DNA of 64,000 nucleotides from an uncultured Parvularculaceae bacterium (GTDB taxonomy: Bacteria; Pseudomonadota; Alphaproteobacteria; Caulobacterales; Parvularculaceae): contig CAJXLJ010000010.1 in assembly GCA_913055785.1 (NCBI GenBank), positions 1-64,000 on the forward strand. The letters are read 5' to 3'. The position numbers were made by a program, and so were the translations under genes. Under the pieces are notes generated by a model. It saw only the letters and a list, made by a program, of their open reading frames with translations. It had not been told where the DNA came from and made no database searches. Of this stretch, positions 57,723 through 64,000 are shown piece by piece (the first letter of the stretch is position 1; each line of letters opens with the position of its first letter).

Positions 57723-59534
57723 ATGGGCGACTTTTTCAAGGAACTGCGGCGGCGGAATGTGTTCCGCGTGGCGGGCGTTTACGCCGTGATCGGCTGGCTG
57801 CTGGCGCAGGTGGCGGCGACGCTCGAAGGCGCGCTATCGCTGCCCGGCTGGTTCGATGCGGTGATCGTTTCGGCGCTGTTGATCGGGTTTCCGATCGCGC
57901 TCGTTCTCGCCTGGGCGTTCGAGGTGACGCCGGACGGGGTGAAGCTCACCGCCGCCGTCCCCGAGGGCGAGAGCATTCACGCCAAGACCGGCCGCAAGCT
58001 CGACTATGCGATTCTCGGCGGCCTCGTGCTGGTCGCAGCGATGATTATCGCCGACCGTATGATGCCGGAAAAGCCGGGCATTGGCGTCACGCAAGACGCG
58101 GCTGGTGCGGCATTACCTGAGAACACATCTATTGCAGTGCTGCCTTTCGCCGATCTGTCGCCTGACAAGGATCAGGAATATTTCTCTGACGGCATCGCGG
58201 AAGAAATTCTCAATGTGCTCGCGAAACTCGATAATTTGCATGTCGCATCGCGCACCTCCGCTTTCCAGTTCAAAAACACCGATATCGGCGTGCCGGAAAT
58301 CGCCTCGCAACTTAATGTGCGGCATGTGGTCGAAGGTTCGGTGCGCAAGGCCGGCGACACGCTGCGCATCACGGCGCAGCTGATCGACGCGAATGGCGAC
58401 AAACATCTGTGGTCGGAAACCTATGACCGGCCCTTGACCACTCAAAACATCTTCGAGATTCAAGATGAGATCGCGGCGGCGGTCGTCGAAGCGCTCGGTG
58501 AAAACCTCGATGTGCCGCTCACCCCGAGGGTCAAACGCGCGGCGTCAACGGAAAATCTGGACGCTTATGAACTCTATCTGCGCGCCAATGCGCTTTATCT
58601 TGCGCGGTCACAAGATAACATGCTGGAGATCGAACGTCTCTACAAACAAGCAACCTTGCTCGATCCGAATTTTGCCGAAGCCTGGGCTGGCCTTGCGGCA
58701 ACTTATATCGTTTTACCGGCATGGATTGCCGGTACGGATAAGGACGAATACTACAGCATGGCGCGTATTGCTGCGGATAGGGCAACCGAACTCGATCCGA
58801 AGCTGTCGCTCCCCTACACTGTGCGCGGCGCGGTCGATTCCGATGCTGGCAATCACGATGCTTCCTTCGCGCAGTTTGATCGCGCGCTTGAAATTGACCC
58901 TCGGAACAAGCAGGCCCACGCCTTTCGCGGACAAGCCTATCTGGATATTGGCTATCTCGACAAAGCGATCGAAGACTTCGCGGCTTGCGAGGAGATTGAT
59001 CCCGACTATCTGATTTGCCCGCGCTTTCGCGCCATCGCGCTTCTATTCCAGAAAAAGCCCGATGAGGCGCTGCCGCTGTTTGAAGAAACAATGCGCAAGG
59101 GTCAGCGTTCCTACACGCTGACATTTGCCGACTATTACGCGGCATCAGGCGATCATGGCGCCCTGTCTCTTCTGCTGGCTTCGGAAGTAACCAACCTGAA
59201 CTCACCATTCCCATCCCTCATGTTTCGTTATTTCACCGACATGGATGCATCCGTTGACGATCTTAATCGTGAGGCCGCCACATCATTCAAACTCGCAAAC
59301 GGCGTCGAGCCGCGCAGAAAGCTAATAGACTTCGAAGAACGTGAAGGGCGTTTTATCGCGAATGATTTGTGGAATCCGTATTTGATTGAACTTCGCCGCG
59401 ACGACCTTCGCCCTATCGCCATCAAAGTTCAGCGCGAGACAATCAAGAACAACAAATATGACGTCTATTGGCGCAAGCACGGCTTCCCGCCGCAATGCAG
59501 GCCGGTCGGCAAAGACGACTTCGAGTGCGAATGA
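57723..59534 (+). CDS. membrane-anchored TolB-like/TPR protein 1
   Basis: The 603-residue protein begins FFKELRRRNVFRVAGVYAVI and has membrane segments near residues 15-35, 43-65 and 95-115. A TolB/FlgO-like domain follows (IAVLPFADLSPDKDQEYFSD, LNVRHVVEGSVRKAGDTLRI, YDRPLTTQNIFEIQDEI), then about eight TPR-like helices (AEAWAGLAATYIVLP, AHAFRGQAYLDIGYLDKAIE). It ends with GFPPQCRPVG. This layout is that of the many proteobacterial proteins annotated as TPR/adenylate-cyclase-like (COG5616), which often follow or carry a catalytic domain, absent here. The next gene is a paralogue coupled by ATGA. The role is probably signalling or scaffolding. Confidence 0.85.
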   Translation: MGDFFKELRRRNVFRVAGVYAVIGWLLAQVAATLEGALSLPGWFDAVIVSALLIGFPIALVLAWAFEVTPDGVKLTAAVPEGESIHAKTGRKLDYAILGGLVLVAAMIIADRMMPEKPGIGVTQDAAGAALPENTSIAVLPFADLSPDKDQEYFSDGIAEEILNVLAKLDNLHVASRTSAFQFKNTDIGVPEIASQLNVRHVVEGSVRKAGDTLRITAQLIDANGDKHLWSETYDRPLTTQNIFEIQDEIAAAVVEALGENLDVPLTPRVKRAASTENLDAYELYLRANALYLARSQDNMLEIERLYKQATLLDPNFAEAWAGLAATYIVLPAWIAGTDKDEYYSMARIAADRATELDPKLSLPYTVRGAVDSDAGNHDASFAQFDRALEIDPRNKQAHAFRGQAYLDIGYLDKAIEDFAACEEIDPDYLICPRFRAIALLFQKKPDEALPLFEETMRKGQRSYTLTFADYYAASGDHGALSLLLASEVTNLNSPFPSLMFRYFTDMDASVDDLNREAATSFKLANGVEPRRKLIDFEEREGRFIANDLWNPYLIELRRDDLRPIAIKVQRETIKNNKYDVYWRKHGFPPQCRPVGKDDFECE

Positions 59535-61378
59535 TGGAAAAGCTGTTCAAGGAACTTCGCCGCCGCAATGTTTTCCGGGTCGCCGGGGTTTACGCCGTGA
59601 TCGGCTGGCTGCTGGCGCAGGTGGCGGCGACGCTCGAAGGCGCGCTGTCGCTGCCCGGCTGGTTCGATGCGGTGATCGTTTCGGCGCTGTTGATCGGCTT
59701 TCCGGTGGCGCTGGTTCTCGCCTGGGCGTTCGAGGTGACGCCGGACGGGGTGAAGCTCACCGCCGCCGTTCCAGAGGGCGAGAGTATTCACGCCAAGACC
59801 GGCCGCAAGCTCGACTATGCGATTGTCGGCGGCCTCGCGCTGGTGGCGATCATGATCGTCGCCGACCGGCTGATGCCTGAAAAGCCGGGCGCGATAAGCG
59901 CCGCGCCATCCGGCGAGCCTGCGCCCTCGGAAGTATCGGACGCCTCCATCGCCGTCCTGCCGTTCGCCGATCTCTCGCCGGATCAGGATCAGGAATACTT
60001 CTCTGACGGAATCGCCGAGGAAATCCTGAATGTTCTTGTAAGGATCAATGACCTTAAAGTCGCTTCCCGCACGTCGGCGTTCGGGTTCAAGGGGCAGGAG
60101 GCGCTTGGCATTCCTGTCATCGCCGAGAAGCTGAATGTGCGCCATGTGCTGGAAGGCTCGGTCAGGAAGTCCGGGAACACGGTTCGCATCACGGCGCAGT
60201 TGATCGACGCCGTGACCGACCAGCATCTGTGGTCGCAAACATACGACCGGACGCTCACGGCTGAAAATCTCTTCGCCATTCAGGACGAAATCGCCAACGC
60301 CATCGTCCAGCAGTTGGGTCTCGTCATTGAGGGCGAAGCAAGGGCGCCGGAAGTGAAGGTCGAAGCCGACACGCAAAATCTTGACGCCTATGAAAAGTTT
60401 CTTGAGGCGCGAGCGCTGTTCGTCATCCGGGACAATAATCGCCTGCCGAAAATCATCGAGGAATTCGAACAGGCGGTCGCCGCCGATCCAGACTTCGCCC
60501 GGGGCTGGGCCGGGCTCGCCGCCGCTTACGCCGTGGCGCCCGCCTGGGATATTACTGATCGCGAATACCTGAAACTGTCGAGCGAAGCGGCGGCGCGCGC
60601 GATCGCCCTCAATCCGGACCTGTCTTTGCCTTACGCCGTTCTCGGCGCTATCGAGCACGTTAAAAAGCCGGCCCAGCTCGTCCGCGCCATCGACTTCTAT
60701 AACGAGGCGCTGAAGCGCGACCCGAACGATGTCGAGGCGCTGCAATGGCGCGGCGAAGCCTATATCTATGCCGGCTTTTTCGATCTTGCGGCAAAAGATA
60801 TCGGCCGCTGTCTCGACGTCGCGCCGGAATATTCCCAGTGCCTGGTAGATGACGCCAAGATAAAGCTGTTCAAAGGCGAGATTGATGACGGCCTCGCCGC
60901 TTTCGAAAAAGCGACGGCGCTGGGCGCGGTCGGCGCCGGGGAATGGCACGCGCCGTTCGCCTACGCCTATGCGGGCGACAAGCGCGCCGTCCTGCTGGCG
61001 CTAACATCGATTTTCCACCGCTATCATGTTCTCAACGGGCGATCGGTCCGGTATTTCCGTGCATTGACCGATCCGGATTTCGATTTCGAAAAGGAAGCCG
61101 CCGAGCTTGTAATCGAAGTGGCGGCGTTCACCGGCAGGAAATTCGAATGGAACGACAGCACCGCCTTCATTTTCCGTCAATATGATAAAGTGACCCCGAG
61201 CATAGACCGGCCCTATTGGTGGTACTGGTTCGTGCCGGAATTCACGAAAACGCCGCACAGGAAGCGCCTCATTCGCGAGTCCGGCATTTACGACTACTGG
61301 CGCGCCAAAGGCTTCCCGCCGCAATGCAGGCCCGTCGGCCCCCAAACCGGCGAGACCGGCGATTTCACCTGTGATTGA
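59531..61378 (+). CDS. membrane-anchored TolB-like/TPR protein 2
   Basis: The 615-residue paralogue overlaps the first gene by ATGA. Its anchor (residues 5-120) is almost identical to the partner's at protein level and, from about 59589 to 59839, at DNA level. The TolB-like domain (SIAVLPFADLSPDQDQEYFS, LNVRHVLEGSVRKSGNTVRI) is similar but clearly diverged, and the TPR part shares little beyond pattern. Both end GFPPQCRPVG. Two such proteins could form a mixed complex through the common anchor. A cyclase or kinase domain is missing, as in the first copy. Confidence 0.85.
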   Translation: MMEKLFKELRRRNVFRVAGVYAVIGWLLAQVAATLEGALSLPGWFDAVIVSALLIGFPVALVLAWAFEVTPDGVKLTAAVPEGESIHAKTGRKLDYAIVGGLALVAIMIVADRLMPEKPGAISAAPSGEPAPSEVSDASIAVLPFADLSPDQDQEYFSDGIAEEILNVLVRINDLKVASRTSAFGFKGQEALGIPVIAEKLNVRHVLEGSVRKSGNTVRITAQLIDAVTDQHLWSQTYDRTLTAENLFAIQDEIANAIVQQLGLVIEGEARAPEVKVEADTQNLDAYEKFLEARALFVIRDNNRLPKIIEEFEQAVAADPDFARGWAGLAAAYAVAPAWDITDREYLKLSSEAAARAIALNPDLSLPYAVLGAIEHVKKPAQLVRAIDFYNEALKRDPNDVEALQWRGEAYIYAGFFDLAAKDIGRCLDVAPEYSQCLVDDAKIKLFKGEIDDGLAAFEKATALGAVGAGEWHAPFAYAYAGDKRAVLLALTSIFHRYHVLNGRSVRYFRALTDPDFDFEKEAAELVIEVAAFTGRKFEWNDSTAFIFRQYDKVTPSIDRPYWWYWFVPEFTKTPHRKRLIRESGIYDYWRAKGFPPQCRPVGPQTGETGDFTCD

Positions 61379-61393
61379 GAAAGCAACAAAGAG

Positions 61394-61954
61394 ATGACGC
61401 TCGAGGCCGCTTACATGATTTCGCAGATCGTCGCGTCGATCGCGGTGGTTTTGACGCTTGGGGCCGTTGTGATTTCCATCCGGCAAAACACCAGCGCGCA
61501 GCGCGTGGTCTCCATCCAGTCGATCACCGCGGCGATTGCGGCGATCAATATCCCCGGATCGGAGTCGCCGGCGCTCGGCAACGCGCTTGCCGCCGCGACA
61601 AAGGACTGGGCCGGCGCCAGCCGCGACGAGCGTATCCTGTCGCACTACTTTCTCTTTTCGTTTTTCAAACTGTGCGAGCAGGTCTGGTTTCAGCACAAAG
61701 CCGGCGCCCTGGAAAAAGGCCAGTGGACCGGGTGGGAGAGTTCGCTCCTGCGCTTTTATCACAGTCCCGGGGTGAAAGAGGGATGGTGGCCGGGACGCCG
61801 CGTCGCCTACTCGCCGGCCTTTCAGACCTATCTCGCCCAGAGCGCGCCGCCGGCCTGGCCCGGATCGACATCGCTTTACAGCCTGTTCGACGGTCTTCCT
61901 TCGCCTGACCCGCAACGATCACCGCCCGCAACACCGGAAAGCGCGCCGCTATGA
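61394..61954 (+). CDS. one-TM protein of unknown function, type 1
   Basis: The 186-residue protein has one N-terminal membrane segment (ISQIVASIAVVLTLGAVVIS) followed by a helical cytoplasmic or periplasmic part with ILSHYFLFSFFKLCEQVWFQ and WTGWESSLLRFYHSPGVKEG, then a Pro/Ser-rich tail. It overlaps the following gene by ATGA. The pair share the layout TM-polar helix-W-rich segment (RxNxxxxR after the membrane), so they may be distant paralogues. Related one-TM proteins occur beside DUF6090 and TolB/TPR genes in marine bacteria. No function is known. Confidence 0.7.
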   Translation: MTLEAAYMISQIVASIAVVLTLGAVVISIRQNTSAQRVVSIQSITAAIAAINIPGSESPALGNALAAATKDWAGASRDERILSHYFLFSFFKLCEQVWFQHKAGALEKGQWTGWESSLLRFYHSPGVKEGWWPGRRVAYSPAFQTYLAQSAPPAWPGSTSLYSLFDGLPSPDPQRSPPATPESAPL

Positions 61955-62499
61955 AAGAACAACGCATCGACCGCATCAATCGCTGGCTGACGCTCGGCGC
62001 CAATATCGGCGTCGTCCTCGGGCTGATCATACTGATTGTCGAGGTGCGCCAGAATGCAGCGCTGACCCGGACCGAGCTGGAAACAGCGAAGGCCGACTTG
62101 ATGGCGCGGCTGGAATTTACGTTCACATCCCCCGGTGTGGCCGCCGCCTGGATGAAATCAATTCGTTCGCCGGAAACCCTGACGGACGAAGAAATCCGCA
62201 TCGTGGAGGCGCAACTGGTTGGCCTGATGATGCAGTGGGATCATTTGCTGGCCATGAAAGACTCCGGCCTCGCCACTCGCGCGCGAGTCGAACGGCATAT
62301 CCGGAATACAGCGCCTTATTATTTCGGCAGCCGGTTCGCCAAAAACTGGTGGCGGCGAGAGGCCGCCGGTTGGGAAGGCACGGGCATGTTCGAGATCGCC
62401 GGCCCCATCGTCGAGGGGCTCGATTCTGGTTTTCTGGCGCGTCACTACGATGCATTGCGGTTGCCGCCTGAAACGCCTGGCTCGGAGCACGCGGACTAA
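61951..62499 (+). CDS. one-TM protein of unknown function, type 2
   Basis: The 182-residue protein has a basic start (MKEQRIDRINRWLTLG), one membrane segment (ANIGVVLGLIILIVEVRQNA), and a helical region with LEFTFTSPGVAAAWMKSIRS, VEAQLVGLMMQWDHLLAMKD and WWRREAAGWEGTGMFEIAGP. The words after the membrane (VEVRQNAALTR) parallel ISIRQNTSAQR in the preceding gene, supporting common descent. Its stop TAA overlaps the ATG of a truncated DUF6090 frame (TAATG). Confidence 0.7.
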   Translation: MKEQRIDRINRWLTLGANIGVVLGLIILIVEVRQNAALTRTELETAKADLMARLEFTFTSPGVAAAWMKSIRSPETLTDEEIRIVEAQLVGLMMQWDHLLAMKDSGLATRARVERHIRNTAPYYFGSRFAKNWWRREAAGWEGTGMFEIAGPIVEGLDSGFLARHYDALRLPPETPGSEHAD

Positions 62500-62558
62500 T
62501 GCTCCTCCGCCGCGTCATCGAGCATGTGAGGGCCGCGATGTGGATCACCGAACAATAG
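62499..62558 (+). pseudogene. truncated DUF6090 gene start
   Basis: ATG at 62499 overlaps the previous stop and opens a frame of 19 residues, MLLRRVIEHVRAAMWITEQ, ending with TAG at 62556-62558. The first ten residues match the start of the DUF6090 gene at 63542 (MILRRVIEHVKAQNW) almost exactly. The rest of that gene is absent. It is best read as the stump of a second DUF6090 gene, cut off near where the sulfotransferase unit begins. Confidence 0.6.
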
Positions 62559-62578
62559 TTTTATAAAAGGAATAGAAC

Positions 62579-63493
62579 ATGACCCTGGGATTAGGGCGCC
62601 GCGCGCGCAACCTGGCAGAACTGCGCACCAATATGGAAGCGCTGGAGACCAGTGTAAAACATATCAATTACCAGCCTCTTGCGGCGCAGCCGGGAGACGT
62701 CTTCATCTCGTCATGGGCAAAGAGCGGCACCACCATGATGCAGCAAATGTTTCATCAGTTGCGTATGGGCGCCGCCACCGGCGCCGGCGACATGGCGTTC
62801 GATGATATCAGCCGCGTTGTTCCGTGGGATGACACGGCCTCTATGATTGACTTTGATATGATGGCGCCGCAGCGCGCCCTCCCGCGCGGCTTCAAGTCTC
62901 ATCGCGACTATGATCGCCTGCCTGCTGATATGCGCTACGTCGTCACGCTCCGTGATCCGATGGAAACGTATGTTTCGTTTTATCGCTTCTATGACGGCTG
63001 GCTGTTAGAGCGCGGGGCGCTGCCCATTGAGGAGTTTTTTCCCTTATGGATGTCTGGCGGGCCGGGGGGCTGTGATTATTTTACCCACCTGCTCAGTTGG
63101 TGGGGTCGGCTTAACGAACCCGACACGTTGCTGGCGACCTATAAATGGGCTGCGAGGAATCGGCGCCAAGTGATCGCCCGGCTCGCCGAGTTCCTCGAGA
63201 TTGATCTGACCGATGCGTTGGCTTCCCTCGTTGAAGAGCATACGAGCCGCGAATTTATGCATGCGCATTACGACAGGTTTAACGATGCGATGATCTGCGG
63301 CGCGATGGAACAACGGCTCGGCATTCCGGCCGAGGCCGATTCAACAAAGGTTCAGGCGGTCCCCAGTAAGGCGGCGGAGACACCGTCTGCGATCGTCGAA
63401 CAGATCGAAGTACTCTGGGCCGAACGGGTGAAGCCGGTCACGGGTCATGCGAATTTTGCGGCCCTCGCGGAAGACATTGATGCCAGAGCGTGA
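62579..63493 (+). CDS. sulfotransferase family protein
   Basis: The 304-residue protein has the PAPS-binding P-loop SSWAKSGTTMMQQMF (Lys48) near the start and the 3'-phosphate motif VVTLRDPMETYVSFYRF, which identify the cytosolic-type sulfotransferase fold. The C-terminal EHTSREFMHAHYD region is typical of the family's cofactor lid. Bacterial members sulfate steroid-like, glycan or small hydroxyl compounds; the acceptor here is unknown. AAAAGGA precedes the ATG. The gene sits between a truncated DUF6090 start and an intact DUF6090 gene, suggesting insertion or rearrangement. Confidence 0.85.
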   Translation: MTLGLGRRARNLAELRTNMEALETSVKHINYQPLAAQPGDVFISSWAKSGTTMMQQMFHQLRMGAATGAGDMAFDDISRVVPWDDTASMIDFDMMAPQRALPRGFKSHRDYDRLPADMRYVVTLRDPMETYVSFYRFYDGWLLERGALPIEEFFPLWMSGGPGGCDYFTHLLSWWGRLNEPDTLLATYKWAARNRRQVIARLAEFLEIDLTDALASLVEEHTSREFMHAHYDRFNDAMICGAMEQRLGIPAEADSTKVQAVPSKAAETPSAIVEQIEVLWAERVKPVTGHANFAALAEDIDARA

Positions 63494-63541
63494 TGACAAG
63501 GGGCCATTGGCTTGCAAAACGATGATGAAGGAGCATCGCCG

Positions 63542-64000
63542 ATGATCCTGCGCCGCGTCATTGAACACGTCAAAGCCCAGAACTGGACGGCGGTCGCCCT
63601 CGACTTCGTCATTGTCGTCTTCGGCGTCTTCATCGGCATTCAGGTCTCGAACTGGAACGAAGCGCGGGTCTCGCGACAGCTCGCGGAGGAAACGCTGGTG
63701 CGTCTTCACAGCGAAGCGGTTCGAGTGAGCAAAGAGTTCGAGACGCACCGGAATTTTCACGAGCTCGCCGTCGCCACAAAATACGACCTCATCGATCGCC
63801 TTGCCGACCCGGTCGCCTGCTCCCGCGTCGATGAAGAGTTAAAAGAGCTCGTTTTGAGCGTCGGGGATTTTCCGCCGCCCCGGTTTTCCGTCTCGATCGC
63901 TGAGGGGCTGATCCAGAACGGACAGCTTGCTCTGATTGGCTCGGATGATTTGCGCGCCAAGATACCGTCCATCATCGACGAAATCGGCTTTCTGTCGCAA
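63542..64000 (+). CDS. DUF6090 family protein, 5' part
   Basis: The frame runs from the ATG at 63542, behind AAGGAG, to the window end without a stop, giving 153 residues. It starts MILRRVIEHVKAQNWTAVAL and has one membrane segment with the family signature FVIVVFGVFIGIQVSNWNEA, followed by a coiled-coil-like region (SRQLAEETLVRLHSEAVRVS). This is the pattern of DUF6090, a family of one-TM proteins of unknown function that often occurs in several tandem copies. The stump at 62499 is a relic of such a copy. Confidence 0.82.
   Translation, partial: MILRRVIEHVKAQNWTAVALDFVIVVFGVFIGIQVSNWNEARVSRQLAEETLVRLHSEAVRVSKEFETHRNFHELAVATKYDLIDRLADPVACSRVDEELKELVLSVGDFPPPRFSVSIAEGLIQNGQLALIGSDDLRAKIPSIIDEIGFLSQ

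Overview
The window is a GC-rich chromosomal stretch of an alphaproteobacterium. The evidence is two DUF2336 proteins, DUF1491, a CtrA-like box, GANTC sites, two VPLPA-CTERM proteins, a stand-alone DnaA domain IV protein, several hybrid histidine kinases and membrane-anchored TolB/TPR proteins. The mix resembles marine Parvularculaceae or Hyphomonadaceae, but that placement is an inference from gene content. There is no prophage, integrase, insertion sequence or CRISPR array. The accessory character comes from one AT-rich patch, a gene remnant, short palindromic repeats and paralogue clusters.

Layout. 1-5.5 kb: a partial gene, an NTR/TIMP-like secreted protein, a DUF442-type phosphatase, two VOC proteins, a small ribbon-helix-helix (RHH) protein behind a palindromic operator, a CPBP membrane protease and an amidohydrolase lipoprotein. 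5.8-8.2 kb: two tandem VPLPA-CTERM surface proteins with strong terminators, then divergent tRNA-Pro(CGG) and tRNA-Gln(UUG). 8.6-14.5 kb: one operon for a TtpC-type Ton energy-transduction system (DUF3450, large ExbB, small ExbB, two ExbD, TonB, TPR protein) ending at a bidirectional terminator. 15-20.5 kb: DUF2336, a ParA ATPase coupled to an RHH-tailed partner, and a hybrid kinase with two receiver domains. 20.5-22.6 kb: an M28 peptidase.

22.9-31.1 kb: an Mrp-type cation/proton antiporter operon whose gene order (E, F, G, MrpA-tail, B, C, D) is that of the archaeal Mbh antiporter module, followed by further ND4/ND5-like subunits. Its MrpC carries a soluble insert, and a palindromic repeat lies between mrpC and mrpD as an open 52-codon frame overlapping both neighbours. 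31-38.8 kb: a DnaA-domain-IV protein, a TonB-dependent receptor, SufE, an AT-rich patch with an RTX-protein remnant and a lipoprotein, an unknown exported protein and a histidine kinase. 39-43.5 kb: a lone molybdopterin-binding IorB-type subunit and a second hybrid kinase.

43.5-50.7 kb: DUF1491, DUF2336, SH3-type and other small envelope proteins, then an operon of an acyltransferase, a membrane protein and a winged-helix regulator behind a promoter that contains a long inverted repeat. 50.9-57.4 kb: an ABC/HlyD export operon and a PBP1A-type penicillin-binding protein. 57.7-64 kb: two tandem TolB/TPR proteins with a nearly identical DNA tract encoding the membrane anchor, two related one-TM proteins, a truncated DUF6090 start, a sulfotransferase and a DUF6090 gene that runs off the window.

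How the parts relate. The Ton operon could energise outer-membrane receptors such as the one at 31.7 kb. The Mrp cluster exchanges cations for protons and so touches the same proton motive force. The kinases, ParA/RHH pair, DnaA-like protein and CtrA/GANTC sites fit a dimorphic, cell-cycle-regulated alphaproteobacterium. The rest is envelope maintenance and export.
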